The notes: generated by a model not told the origin, from the sequence alone. A DNA stretch of 64,000 nt from Roseibium aggregatum IAM 12614 (GCF_000168975.1 NZ_AAUW01000016.1:108252-172251); one strand, 5' to 3'; shown: positions 18,217 through 27,060, counted from the stretch's first letter. Program-made: numbers and translations.

Positions 18217-18789
18217 GTGATCATGTTTGCTCCGACTGACACACAGACCATCCGCGACCTGATCGACCGGTTGACGCGCCTTGCTGCTGCCGAGGAGTGG
18301 AACGGGCCGTTGAACCCGTCGCAGTTTGCCGCGCTCGGCTATCTGGCGCGGGCAAACCGGTTTTCGCGCGCGCCCTCTCATGTGGCCGATTTTCTGGCAA
18401 CGACGCGCGGCACGGCCTCGCAAACCCTGAAGGCGCTTGCCCGCAAGGACCTGATCGCCGAAACCCGTTCAGACGAAGACAAACGCAGCATCCGCTATGA
18501 CGTCACCCCGGCCGGCCTGGAGATGCTGGAAGGCCCCTCGTCTCTGGAAAAAGTCATCGACACCCTGTCGCCGGAGGTCGCCGCGTCCCTGGCGTCCTCG
18601 CTGAAGGCGCTTGTCCTGACGATGCTGCATCAGCGCGGCGGCCGTTCGTTCGGCATGTGCCGCACCTGCTGTCATCATGAGGTGACGGAAACCGGTGGCC
18701 ATTGCCGCCTGCTGAATGTCCCCCTCTCGCCTGCAGATGCCGCGCAGCTCTGCCACGAACACACACCAGCCGAAAGCCTTCAGCCATGA
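18217..18789 (+). CDS. MarR-family regulator with cysteine-rich C-terminus
   Basis: 190 residues. A winged helix-turn-helix of MarR type spans about 30-110 (LATTRGTASQTLKALARKDL recognition region; SDEDKRSIRY wing). After the dimerisation helices there is an extra Cys/His-rich tail: CRTCCHH, then GHCRLL and CHEH, which looks like a metal or redox site and is unusual for MarR. No Shine-Dalgarno box precedes the GTG (18217) or the ATG (18223), so translation may be leaderless. The stop overlaps the MOSC gene ATG (ATGA). Confidence 0.88.
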   Translation: MIMFAPTDTQTIRDLIDRLTRLAAAEEWNGPLNPSQFAALGYLARANRFSRAPSHVADFLATTRGTASQTLKALARKDLIAETRSDEDKRSIRYDVTPAGLEMLEGPSSLEKVIDTLSPEVAASLASSLKALVLTMLHQRGGRSFGMCRTCCHHEVTETGGHCRLLNVPLSPADAAQLCHEHTPAESLQP

Positions 18790-19472
18790 CCGCCAAAGCC
18801 CGCATTCTCTCTCTTTTTACCGGAGAACCCGAACACCGTTGGGACGGCAAGGAACCGTCGGCGATTCGAAAAAGCCGCGCAGACGGCGTCCTGCAGGTCA
18901 CCTCCACCGGCATCACCGGCGACCAGCAGGCGGACCTCTCCGTTCATGGCGGACCGGAGAAGGCACTTCATATCTATCCATCGGAGCATTACGCCCATTG
19001 GCGTGACGCCTTTCCGCAGATGGCGGAGATCTACAAGCCCGGCGGCTTCGGCGAGAACATCGCTTCCGAAGGCTTTACCGAGGAAGACCTTTGCATTGGC
19101 GACATCCTGTCAGCCGGTACCGTCCGCCTGCAGATTTCCCAGGGCCGCCAGCCCTGCTGGAAGCTGAACATGCACACGGGCAACCCGGCCCAGGCAGCCC
19201 ATTTCCAGAAAACGGGCCGCACCGGCTGGTATTTCCGGGTGCTGCAGGAAGGGTCCTTCCAGGCCGGCGATGAATTGACGCTGGTCGAACGCCCTTGCCC
19301 GGACTGGAACCTGCGCGAGGTGATCCTGGCACGGTTCAATCCGCGGCTTGACCCGGCCGTGGCAAAGGCCTTGTCGGAACTTCAGGAACTGGCCGAACCC
19401 TGGCGTGTCTCCTTCGCCAAGAAAGCCGATCCGGCGTTTCGCGAAGATACATCGAAAAGGCTCAACGGATAG
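18786..19472 (+). CDS. MOSC domain-containing protein (YiiM-like)
   Basis: 228 residues. The MOSC beta-barrel is shown by GDQQADLSVHGGPEKALHIY, GGFGENIAS, and the conserved cysteine in GRQPCWKLN, which in MOSC proteins is proposed to bind molybdenum cofactor or sulfur. E. coli YiiM helps detoxify N-hydroxylated base analogues such as 6-hydroxylaminopurine. The start at 18786 is fixed by the ATGA overlap with the MarR gene; the open frame to 18702 lies inside it. Its substrate here is unknown. Confidence 0.9.
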   Translation: MTAKARILSLFTGEPEHRWDGKEPSAIRKSRADGVLQVTSTGITGDQQADLSVHGGPEKALHIYPSEHYAHWRDAFPQMAEIYKPGGFGENIASEGFTEEDLCIGDILSAGTVRLQISQGRQPCWKLNMHTGNPAQAAHFQKTGRTGWYFRVLQEGSFQAGDELTLVERPCPDWNLREVILARFNPRLDPAVAKALSELQELAEPWRVSFAKKADPAFREDTSKRLNG

Positions 19473-19473
19473 G

Positions 19474-19821
19474 TCAGGCGCCTTTAGGAGGCAAAGTCAA
19501 CGCATTGGTGATGGCCAGATCCAGCCAGGTTTGAAGCAATTCGTCCGTGCAATCGTCCTCGCCGACGAAGAACAGGCCGCTTAACGTGCGCTCCCCCTGC
19601 ACCATCGGCTCGGCGCCAGGCAGTGCCAGGCCGGTGGTATGGTTGGGCTTGCCAATGCGGAAGATGAACCGCCGCTCTCCGTCCCGGGTGCGGTCCGCCC
19701 CCGCGATCATATGGCCATGCAGCAGAAAGCACATGGCGCCCATCATCCGTTTTTCGCTGACGCCTGCCCTATAGCCGAGCGCCTCGCGCAAGCGGTCGTT
19801 GAGGTCTTCATCAATGGCCAT
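19474..19821 (-). CDS. TfoX/Sxy N-terminal domain protein
   Basis: 115 residues matching the TfoX N-terminal domain (KRMMGAMCFLLHGHMIAG, then FRIGKP and the C-terminal LLQTWLDLAI). Gammaproteobacterial TfoX/Sxy activates competence genes, but the short alphaproteobacterial proteins have only this domain and no shown role. It is convergent with the MOSC gene with one base between the stops. Cytoplasmic, no signal peptide. Confidence 0.85.
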   Translation of the reverse strand: MAIDEDLNDRLREALGYRAGVSEKRMMGAMCFLLHGHMIAGADRTRDGERRFIFRIGKPNHTTGLALPGAEPMVQGERTLSGLFFVGEDDCTDELLQTWLDLAITNALTLPPKGA

Positions 19822-20167
19822 GACGTCGGTTCTTCTCGGCTTGAGGTCGGCAGGAAAAGGGCTGTTTCAGGCTCGGAATGACATTCCGGACGCGACCTGC
19901 AGCGTCCGCTGGAACAGCCAGACAATCAACCAAAAGGTTCAGCAACTTTGCGTGAGAGACAGGGTTGCAAGTCGTCAGCTTGAAATTTCCGCGGTTCCCT
20001 GCGACAAACGAGCGACTGTGGACTTGCACTTTCCTTGCGCTTTGGGTATATCCGCGCACGCGCCTGCACCCCTGGAGGAGGCGCTTCTGGACCGATCCCG
20101 GACAACATGAGTCTTCTGGCACGGTGGTTCGCCGGTCCGTTACCTATACACTCGAAGGAGTTTTGCC
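19822..20167. other. Intergenic region between divergent TfoX-like and rplY genes
   Basis: 346 bases. Besides the predicted rplY promoter at 20024-20052, nothing coding was seen. The leader between that promoter and the rplY ATG is about 110 bases, long enough for post-transcriptional control, but no recognised motif is present. Confidence 0.4.
20024..20052 (+). promoter_or_regulatory. Predicted sigma-70 promoter of rplY
   Basis: TTGCAC at 20024-20029 and TATATC at 20047-20052, spaced by 17 bases, a good match to the vegetative consensus, placed upstream of rplY with no other gene between. Confidence 0.6.
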
Positions 20168-20791
20168 ATGGCTGCCAGCTATGAGCTGAAGGCGTCGGCA
20201 CGGAACCGGGTGGGCAAGGGGGCCGCACGGGCACTGCGTCGCGAAGGCCTTCTCCCCGCCGTAATCTACGGCGACAAGAAACCGGCACTGCCGATCACCA
20301 TTCCGGTGAAAGAAACCACCATTACCCTGCACAAGGGCGGTTTCCTGACGCACATCGGCATGATCGATGTCGACGGCGAAAAGCACCAGGTTATTGCCAA
20401 GGATTTTCAGCTGCACCCGGTGCGCGACGACGTCATGCACGTCGACTTCCTGCGCGTCTCCAAGGGCTCCACGCTGACCGTTGAAGTTCCGGTGCACTTC
20501 CTGAACGAAGAAACCTGCCCGGGCATCAAGAAGGGCGGCGTCCTGAACATCGTTCGCCACACCGTCGAAATGAACGTTCCGGCCGACAACATTCCGGAAG
20601 CTCTCGAAATCGACCTGGCCAAGGCACAGCCGGGCGACAGCCTGCACATTTCCGCAGTCAAACTGCCGGAAGGCTGCCAGCCGACCATCACCGATCGCGA
20701 TTTCACCATCGCCACGATCGCTGCTCCGGCCGGTATGAAAGAGACCGACGACGAAGCTGATGAAGAAGCAGGTGAAGGCGAAGCTGAATAA
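20168..20791 (+). CDS. rplY: 50S ribosomal protein L25/general stress protein Ctc
   Basis: 207 residues: the N-terminal L25 5S-rRNA-binding domain (about 1-95, with [20 protein letters not shown]), the C-terminal TL5/Ctc beta domain (about 100-190), and an acidic tail ending [16 protein letters not shown]. The two-domain form is the usual one in alphaproteobacteria. GAAGGAG lies about 7 bases before the ATG. pth follows after a terminator, the usual rplY-pth-ychF neighbourhood, here interrupted by the protease/OmpA pair. Confidence 0.96.
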   Translation: MAASYELKASARNRVGKGAARALRREGLLPAVIYGDKKPALPITIPVKETTITLHKGGFLTHIGMIDVDGEKHQVIAKDFQLHPVRDDVMHVDFLRVSKGSTLTVEVPVHFLNEETCPGIKKGGVLNIVRHTVEMNVPADNIPEALEIDLAKAQPGDSLHISAVKLPEGCQPTITDRDFTIATIAAPAGMKETDDEADEEAGEGEAE

Positions 20792-20814
20792 GCTGAAGCC
20801 TTGCTTTAAAAATC

Positions 20815-20835
20815 GGGAGGCGGTCTCCGCCTCCC
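20815..20835. terminator. Strong GC hairpin downstream of rplY
   Basis: Perfect 9-base stem GGGAGGCGG / CCGCCTCCC with a 3-base loop, 23 bases after the rplY stop. Only a short pyrimidine run follows, so it may act with the second hairpin at 20860. Confidence 0.5.
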
Positions 20836-20859
20836 TTCCCCCCGCGGGGAAACTTGCAG

Positions 20860-20884
20860 AGCAGCCGCAATCGGCTGCTTTTTC
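20860..20884 (+). terminator. Intrinsic terminator between rplY and pth
   Basis: Stem AGCAGCCG / CGGCTGCT around a CAAT tetraloop, followed directly by a T-run (20879-20883) and TCGTTT. A textbook plus-strand terminator for rplY; pth may then need its own promoter or readthrough. Confidence 0.85.
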
Positions 20885-20951
20885 GTTTCAGGATTAGCCA
20901 GCCGGCCTGCAGTCCGCTTCATGCAGGTTGCTGTACCTTGAAAGGCGCACC

Positions 20952-21755
20952 ATGAAATTGATCGTCGGCCTGGGCAATCCGGGCGCCAGATACGAAGGCA
21001 ACCGGCACAACATCGGTTTCATGGCCGTCGATGAAATCCATCGCCGCCATTCCGGCTTCCAGCCCTGGAAAGCCCGCTTTCAGGGACAGGTGTCCGAAGG
21101 CCGTCTCGGTTCGGAAAAGGTGCTGCTGCTGAAACCCAGTACCTACATGAACGAATCCGGCCGCTCCGTCGGTGAAGCCATGCGCTTTTACAAGATCGAG
21201 CCGGAAGACATTGTCGTCATCTATGACGAACTCGATCTGCCGCCTGCGAAATTCCGCATGAAAGTCGGCGGCGGTCATGGTGGCCACAATGGCCTCAGAT
21301 CGATCACCGCCCATATCGGCGAAAGCTACCGCCGCCTGCGCCTTGGCATTGGCCACCCGGGCGACAAGAAGCTGGTGTCGAACTATGTGCTGGGCGATTT
21401 TGCCAAGGCCGACCGGGACTGGCTCGAGCCGCTTCTGATGGAAGTCGCCGATCAGGCCGGACTGCTGGCCGAAGGCAAGGACAGCCAGTTCGCCAACAAA
21501 CTGACCCTCGCTCTGGAGCCGGAAAAGGCACAGCGCAAGGGCAAAACCCAGGACGGCAAGACCCAGGACGGCAAGACAGGGGACGGCACGCCCGGAGCCG
21601 CCAAGGCCACTGCCTCAAAAGACAGCACCTCCGCGCCCGCCAAACCCAAGGGCCAGAGCCACATCCGCCAGGCGCGGCAAGGCAAGCAGGTCAACCTGCC
21701 AAAGTCGGGCCCAATGGCCGACATGCTGAAGAAACTGCTCGGCGGCGGCGACTGA
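20952..21755 (+). CDS. pth: Peptidyl-tRNA hydrolase with long C-terminal extension
   Basis: 267 residues. The first about 190 are a normal Pth: [20 protein letters not shown] with the catalytic His, [17 protein letters not shown] and [12 protein letters not shown]. It releases tRNA from peptidyl-tRNA that drops off ribosomes. The last about 75 residues are a basic, low-complexity tail with repeated GKTQD units and an S/T/A/P-K-rich stretch, ending in a conserved-looking [11 protein letters not shown]. Enzymes of this family are often near 190-250 residues, so this is long. ATG at 20952; the TTG frame opening at 20928 lacks support. Confidence 0.95.
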   Translation: MKLIVGLGNPGARYEGNRHNIGFMAVDEIHRRHSGFQPWKARFQGQVSEGRLGSEKVLLLKPSTYMNESGRSVGEAMRFYKIEPEDIVVIYDELDLPPAKFRMKVGGGHGGHNGLRSITAHIGESYRRLRLGIGHPGDKKLVSNYVLGDFAKADRDWLEPLLMEVADQAGLLAEGKDSQFANKLTLALEPEKAQRKGKTQDGKTQDGKTGDGTPGAAKATASKDSTSAPAKPKGQSHIRQARQGKQVNLPKSGPMADMLKKLLGGGD

Positions 21756-21806
21756 GGTCGGTTCCTCCAAGAACACCATCGCAACCGGGCTGCCCGCCTT
21801 TGGCGG

Positions 21807-22412
21807 TCAAGACAGCGGCTGAACATTGATGATCTCCACTCGCCTGTTACGGCCGCTCGACGGATTGCCCGGGTCGACGGGCCGGCTCTCGCCATAGCCT
21901 ACGGGCACGAGCTGTCCGCGCGGGATCGTGTAGAAAGCCGCCAGAAACTCCGCCACCATGAAAGCCCTTCGTTTCGACAGGTCCAGATTGTAGTCCGCCG
22001 TTCCGCGCAGATCCGTGTGCCCGGCGATCTGGAAGCGCATGTTTTTCAGGCGCGGATCCTGCAAGGCCTGGCCGAGCGCCTGCAACGTCAGAATGCCGTC
22101 GTTGGTCAGCGAGGCGGAATCGAACTCGAAGTTGACCGTCAGATTGATGCGCGGCAGCACGACCTCCGGCGGCAATTGACCTTCGATGCTGATCCCGCGA
22201 AACGGATGCGGCTCCTGCTTGCGCATGGACCGGGATTTCGGCGCCCCGCCGTCTGGCAAAAGCGCCTTGATGATCTGATCCGGCGTAACGGTCTGGGCGG
22301 AAACACCGACGGGCAGCATCAGTCCCACCATCAGGGCCAGAACGGTTGCCAGGGTCAGGCGGGCAGTCGCAAATTCAGCAAGAAATCGCATATCGAAACC
22401 TTTGAGTGTCAC
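21807..22412 (-). CDS. OmpA-family peptidoglycan-binding protein
   Basis: 201 residues with a signal peptide (cleavage after VSA near residue 39) and an OmpA C-terminal domain (about 90-200): NFEFDSASLTNDGILTL, then IAGHTDLRGTADYNLDLSKRR with the Asp and Arg that bind diaminopimelate, and NRRVEI. No beta-barrel is present, so it is a soluble periplasmic or lipid-free anchor. The GTG start overlaps the stop of the protease gene (GTGA); an ATG at 22391 with AAGG upstream is an alternative. Coupled to the upstream protease. Confidence 0.88.
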   Translation of the reverse strand: MTLKGFDMRFLAEFATARLTLATVLALMVGLMLPVGVSAQTVTPDQIIKALLPDGGAPKSRSMRKQEPHPFRGISIEGQLPPEVVLPRINLTVNFEFDSASLTNDGILTLQALGQALQDPRLKNMRFQIAGHTDLRGTADYNLDLSKRRAFMVAEFLAAFYTIPRGQLVPVGYGESRPVDPGNPSSGRNRRVEIINVQPLS

Positions 22413-24103
22413 TGTTCCCGGATCGTGATGTGAAGGACGGCCGCCGATATCTCGCGCGGCAGGCTCATTTCATCCGGCCGGTCCGCCAGCCCGGCCCGCA
22501 ACGCCGTCAGGAAATATCTGTCGTCTGCGGTACCGGCGCTGCCCTCAGCACTCACCGGCATGGAGAACTGCCCTGAGCCGCCATTTTCCAGCTCTTCGAG
22601 CTGGATGATGGGGCTGCGGGCTGCAATCACGATGATGGCTTCAGACCCGGCCGGCGGCTGCACCGTGAACTTCTGGCGCCCCTGCCGCCCATCACCAAAG
22701 ACGAACCGGTCACCGAACTGAACCTGCTGGCGCACGGGTCCACGGCGCGGCAAGAGGTTCACCACTGTGCCGTCCGCCTGCAGATAGACGATATAGAGAA
22801 ACGAGGCGAAGTCCGGTGCGGTCACCTCGAACGCCAGCGAGTCGCCATAGCGCAGATCCGCACTGCCTCCCAAAAGGCGTATGCGGGGACGCGAGGGTTC
22901 CGCCAAGGGCCTGGCAAGGGTCTTCAACGCCTCGCACACAGGCCAGGGCCTGACATCGACCTTCCGCAACTGCTCGGGTGGAAACTCCGCTTCCAGTTTC
23001 CGAAGCGCTTCCTGCGTACTCACGAACCCGGCCAGCAGCGGCGTGCCGTCCGGCGTGTCTTCGCTGACATAAAGGCTGCTGCAGCTATCCCCTGCAATGG
23101 CCACCACGTTGTCGCGGTCGGTCCTGCTCATCCCCGGCACGGGCCGTGGCGGCACGATGGCCGTGCGCATGACAGACGCATTATGCATGTCGGCTTTCGT
23201 TGCCTCGTAGCTGATCCAGCCATAGCCGTCGCCCGACCAGTAAGGACCCCAGGAGTTCTGGACGAGAAAGGCCTGCCGGCGCTCGTCGTAGCCGACGAAC
23301 ACCATTTGATGCCCTCCGGCCGCCCCGCTGTGGCGCCCGAGCGATCCCTGGTAGATCTCGCCCGACTTCAGGTATTGCAGTGTCACGCCGTCCGGCGTCT
23401 GTGCGGACGGCACCACCCCGACCATCAGAAACCCGGTTGCGACGGGATTGCCTGCCGCAAGCTGCTGCTTGATGGCGTCCAGGTCCCTGTCCGTCGCGTT
23501 GCGGCGCTGACGGCCCTTGTCGAAAACGAACATGAAGTCGCGTATCCGGAACCTGTCAGGGGCGGTCGTTGCATATTCCACCCGTTCCGAGCACATGGCG
23601 GCGTCCGGGATGTCGTCCTGATCGGGAGAGCCGTTGCCCTTGAAGTAGGCCATGGCCAGAAGCGCATGGCTTCCGGCGGTTTCGCAGGCTTCGTTCCGGT
23701 TGCGGATCTGCGAATGGAGAAACGCCGGACTGGGCGTAAAGGTGCGGCTGCCCGGTTCGACGTTGTTTTCCAGCGCGGCGTAATAGCCGCGCATGGCGTA
23801 GCCGATGGCATAGGAAACGCAGCTTCCATATGTCTGCAGCAAGGGTGGCGGCATCATCGGCGACAGGTCGATGGCATCGGGAATATAGGCCCGCGTAACG
23901 CCCACCTGCCCGACCCCGTCCAGCAGCGCCGGATCGATGGGTGTATCGCCGAGTAGGCCTGTCAGGTCACTCGGATTGAAGCCTTGAGCCGCCGCCGGCC
24001 CCGACTGCAGGACAGTGGCACTGACAGTCAGTGCTGCCAGAGCGGCAAACAGGGGGCCAGATAATCCCGGCAAAAAGCCGTGTTTCTTGCGACTGAATAT
24101 CAT
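22409..24103 (-). CDS. Secreted papain-like (C1) cysteine protease with C-terminal DUF4384-like domain
   Basis: 564 residues from the ATG at 24103 (frame open to 24202). A signal peptide ends near PAAAQG. The catalytic set of C1A proteases is complete: Gln90 and Cys95 (QTYGSCVSYAIGYAM), His265 (GGHQMVFVGYD) and Asn283 (VQNSWGPYWSGDGYGWI). After residue about 400 comes a beta domain (RYGDSLAFEVTAPDFASFLYI, VVNLLP, IVIAARSPI) resembling DUF4384, which often accompanies caspase-like peptidases. Extra cysteines could form disulfides in the periplasm. Its stop overlaps the OmpA-like gene. Substrate unknown. Confidence 0.82.
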   Translation of the reverse strand: MIFSRKKHGFLPGLSGPLFAALAALTVSATVLQSGPAAAQGFNPSDLTGLLGDTPIDPALLDGVGQVGVTRAYIPDAIDLSPMMPPPLLQTYGSCVSYAIGYAMRGYYAALENNVEPGSRTFTPSPAFLHSQIRNRNEACETAGSHALLAMAYFKGNGSPDQDDIPDAAMCSERVEYATTAPDRFRIRDFMFVFDKGRQRRNATDRDLDAIKQQLAAGNPVATGFLMVGVVPSAQTPDGVTLQYLKSGEIYQGSLGRHSGAAGGHQMVFVGYDERRQAFLVQNSWGPYWSGDGYGWISYEATKADMHNASVMRTAIVPPRPVPGMSRTDRDNVVAIAGDSCSSLYVSEDTPDGTPLLAGFVSTQEALRKLEAEFPPEQLRKVDVRPWPVCEALKTLARPLAEPSRPRIRLLGGSADLRYGDSLAFEVTAPDFASFLYIVYLQADGTVVNLLPRRGPVRQQVQFGDRFVFGDGRQGRQKFTVQPPAGSEAIIVIAARSPIIQLEELENGGSGQFSMPVSAEGSAGTADDRYFLTALRAGLADRPDEMSLPREISAAVLHITIREQ

Positions 24104-24115
24104 CGCATCACAATT

Positions 24116-24151
24116 CCCAAAACAATCGCCCAAAACAACAGGCCGACTATA
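24116..24151 (-). promoter_or_regulatory. Candidate promoter and direct repeat upstream of the papain-like gene
   Basis: On the minus strand TATAGT (24146-24151) could be a -10 box. Between it and the ATG are two copies of TTGTTTTGGG (plus-strand 24116-24125 and 24129-24138), 13 bases apart, a possible operator. No clear -35 box. Confidence 0.35.
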
Positions 24152-24334
24152 GCCGATAAACAACCGGAGGGAAGCTTTCAGCCCGATTACATCGCCAGGC
24201 ACTCTCCTTTTGGCGCTTCATCCTGACACGCTCTTGACAAACAACCCCCTGTCCCCCGCCAAAGCCTTGACCTCGTGACCCGGCTCGGGCATTTAGCGCT
24301 GCAAAGTCTCAAGACCAACCGAAAGCGAACTCCC

Positions 24335-25435
24335 ATGGGTTTCCAGTGCGGCATTGTCGGACTGCCGAATGTCGGCAAGTCCACACTCTTCAACGCGCTC
24401 ACCAAGACGGCGGCGGCACAGGCTGCCAACTATCCGTTCTGCACCATCGAACCGAACACGGGCGAAGTGGCCGTTCCCGATCCGCGCCTTTATGAAATCC
24501 GCAAGGTTGCCGGATCCAAGGAAGTCATTCCGACGCGCATCACCTTTGTCGACATTGCCGGTCTCGTGCGCGGCGCGTCCAAGGGGGAAGGCCTCGGCAA
24601 CCAGTTTCTGGCCAACATCCGTGAAGTCGACGCCATCGCCCACGTGCTGCGCTGCTTTGAAGACGATGACATCACCCATGTGGAAGGCACCGTCGACCCG
24701 ATCGCCGATGCGGAAACGGTCGAAACCGAACTCATGGTCGCCGACATGGAAAGCCTTGAGCGCCGCATCGCACCGCTGAAGAAGAAAGCCACCGGCGGCG
24801 ACAAGGAAGCCAAGGCGGTTCTGCCGGTGATGGAAGCCGCGCTTGCGCTCCTGCAGGACGGCAAACCGGCCCGTGTACTGGAAGTCTCCGGTCCGGATGA
24901 GGAAAAGATCCTCAAGGGCCTGAACCTGCTCACAGCAAAGCCGGTGCTCTACGTCTGCAACGTCGATGAAGCCTCTGCGGGAGAAGGCAATGCCCTTTCC
25001 GCCAAGGTCGCCGAAAAGGCGAAGGCGGAAGGCGCTGCCGCTGTTGTCATTTCCGCAGCCATCGAGGCCGAAATCTCCCAGCTCGACAAGGAAGAGCAGG
25101 AAGAATTCCTGGAGACCATCGGCCTTGAAGAACCGGGCCTCGACCGGCTGATCCGCGCAGGCTACGGCCTGCTGGGTCTGATCACCTATTTCACCGCAGG
25201 CCCGAAGGAAACCCGCGCCTGGACCATTACCGAAGGCACCAAGGCTCCGGGCGCTGCCGGCGTCATCCATACGGATTTCGAACGCGGCTTCATCCGGGCG
25301 CAGACCATCGCCTATGACGATTACGTCGGCCTTGGCGGCGAAACCGCAGCCAAGGAAGCCGGCAAGGCCCGCGACGAAGGCAAGGAATATGTCGTCAAGG
25401 ATGGCGACGTTCTGCTGTTCAAGTTCAACACCTGA
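24335..25435 (+). CDS. ychF: Redox-regulated ATPase YchF (Obg-like)
   Basis: 366 residues. P-loop GLPNVGKSTLFNALT at about 8-22, switch II DIAGLVRGASKGEGLGNQF, and the NxxE-type specificity motif (CNVDE) typical of the ATP-preferring OLA1/YchF group in place of NKxD. A coiled-coil insert (about 140-200) and C-terminal TGS domain (ends VVKDGDVLLFKFNT) complete it. It binds ribosomes and participates in stress responses. ATG at 24335 matches the family start; the frame opens upstream to 24275. Confidence 0.96.
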   Translation: MGFQCGIVGLPNVGKSTLFNALTKTAAAQAANYPFCTIEPNTGEVAVPDPRLYEIRKVAGSKEVIPTRITFVDIAGLVRGASKGEGLGNQFLANIREVDAIAHVLRCFEDDDITHVEGTVDPIADAETVETELMVADMESLERRIAPLKKKATGGDKEAKAVLPVMEAALALLQDGKPARVLEVSGPDEEKILKGLNLLTAKPVLYVCNVDEASAGEGNALSAKVAEKAKAEGAAAVVISAAIEAEISQLDKEEQEEFLETIGLEEPGLDRLIRAGYGLLGLITYFTAGPKETRAWTITEGTKAPGAAGVIHTDFERGFIRAQTIAYDDYVGLGGETAAKEAGKARDEGKEYVVKDGDVLLFKFNT

Positions 25436-25444
25436 CGAACACAG

Positions 25445-25473
25445 CGCGCAGGCAGCGTGAAGCTGCCTGCGCG
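25445..25473. terminator. Long perfect hairpin after ychF
   Basis: Twelve-base perfect stem CGCGCAGGCAGC / GCTGCCTGCGCG with a GTGAA loop, starting 9 bases after the ychF stop. No T-tract follows, so it may protect the 3' end or terminate inefficiently. Confidence 0.5.
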
Positions 25474-25598
25474 ATCCCACGCCAACTTCCCACCTGCCCC
25501 AGCCATCACTTTCCGCCGCGGAATCGCAACGGAAGTTAAAGACATGCCCTCTAGGTTTACCCGGTCAAACGGGAATTCGACCTGCAGGAGGGGCCAAT

Positions 25599-26876
25599 AT
25601 GGCGGGACGAAGCGACACCAGAATCCGCAAGATTATTGCCGGAACGGTGGGGAATACGCTAGAATGGTACGATTTTGCCGTCTACGGCTATCTCGCCCCC
25701 ATCCTTGCGCAACAGTTTTTCCCAAGTGACGATCCGACCGTCAGCCTGATCAGCACCTTTGGTGTCTTTGCGGCAGGCTTCCTGATGCGTCCCATCGGCA
25801 GTCTGCTTCTCGGCCATATTGCCGACAAGACAGGCCGCAGCCGGGCTCTTCTGTTGTCCGTCGCCCTGATGGCCATTCCAACGACGCTGATCGCCTTCTT
25901 GCCAACCTATGACCAGATTGGTGTTGCCGCGCCCGTGCTCCTGACGCTGCTCCGGCTGCTGCAGGGGCTTTCCGTCGGCGGCGAATACACCGGATCGACG
26001 GTCTATCTCTACGAAATCGCCCCGCCTCAGCGCCGGTGTTTCACCGTTTCCTGGGCCCTGGTCGGGGCAACCTTCGGCATTCTGCTCGGATCCGGCGTGG
26101 CGGCACTGGCGACAGGCCTGCTGCCGGCGGACGACCTGGGAAGCTGGGGATGGCGCATTCCCTTCGGCTTCGGCCTGCTGGTCGGCCTCACCGGTTTCAT
26201 GATCCGCAGCGGCAACAAGGCGGAAGAAAGGGACCAGCCCCCGTCCCCGCACGATCCCGTCAGTGCTCCGGTGGGCGAAGTGCTTCGCAATCACCGGCCT
26301 GCCCTGCTGCGAACCATTGCCTGCAACGTCCTCAACGGTGTCGGCTTCTACCTGACCTTCGTCTATCTCACCTCCTACCTGGTCGACTACGTCAAGTTCA
26401 CCGAAAGCCAGGCCCTGACGATCAACACCAGCGTCATGGTCGTCTTCATGCTGCTGCTGCCGCTTGTCGGCTATCTGGCCGACAAGATCGACCGAAGAAC
26501 CGTACTGCTGGTTGGCTCAGGCGGTGTTGCAGTCTTCGCCCTTCCGATGTTCTGGCTGGTGCATCATCCGGATCCCGTCATGGTGGTTCTCGGCCAGCTT
26601 GGCATGGCCGTCATTCTGTCTACCTTTTTTGCCCCGCTCATGGCCGCCATGGTCGGCCAGTTCCCCGTGTCCGTACGCGTGACAGGCTATTCCATCGGCT
26701 ACAACATCCCGCTGGCCCTCTTTGGCGGCACCGCGCCGCTTGTTGCCACTTATCTGATCGACAAGACCCACCTGCAGCTTGCTCCGGCGTTCTACATGAT
26801 CGCTGCCGGACTGCTTGCCTTCGTGGTGATCTGGTTCATGCCCTCGAACGACACAAACAACGGTCAGGAAGCTTAG
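25599..26876 (+). CDS. MFS transporter, metabolite:H+ symporter (ProP/KgtP-like)
   Basis: 425 residues, twelve predicted helices. MHS-family marks: GNTLEWYDFAVYGYLAP near the start, RPIGSLLLGHIADKTGR (loop 2-3), LLQGLSVGGEYTGS, and RRTVLL in the second half. Such permeases take up organic acids or betaines with protons; the substrate cannot be read from sequence. AGGAGGGG lies about 6 bases before the ATG. It is a single gene; the FAH-family hydrolase 184 bases downstream might act on the same aromatic or acid pathway (weak inference). Confidence 0.93.
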   Translation: MAGRSDTRIRKIIAGTVGNTLEWYDFAVYGYLAPILAQQFFPSDDPTVSLISTFGVFAAGFLMRPIGSLLLGHIADKTGRSRALLLSVALMAIPTTLIAFLPTYDQIGVAAPVLLTLLRLLQGLSVGGEYTGSTVYLYEIAPPQRRCFTVSWALVGATFGILLGSGVAALATGLLPADDLGSWGWRIPFGFGLLVGLTGFMIRSGNKAEERDQPPSPHDPVSAPVGEVLRNHRPALLRTIACNVLNGVGFYLTFVYLTSYLVDYVKFTESQALTINTSVMVVFMLLLPLVGYLADKIDRRTVLLVGSGGVAVFALPMFWLVHHPDPVMVVLGQLGMAVILSTFFAPLMAAMVGQFPVSVRVTGYSIGYNIPLALFGGTAPLVATYLIDKTHLQLAPAFYMIAAGLLAFVVIWFMPSNDTNNGQEA

Positions 26877-27060
26877 CTGGCAACCGCGCCCAAACAGCTC
26901 AAGGCCTGAGGGCCATCCTCGGGGTAGACGTGTTGCCATCGAAGCACCAGAAAAAACAGGGGGACCGGCGGCGAGAAGGCCGGTCTTGCAGCTCCCGCTC
27001 GACAGGTTGCTCCCGAACCCTGTACAAGCAGGTTTTCGTCAACCCTCGAAAGTTTCAGCA

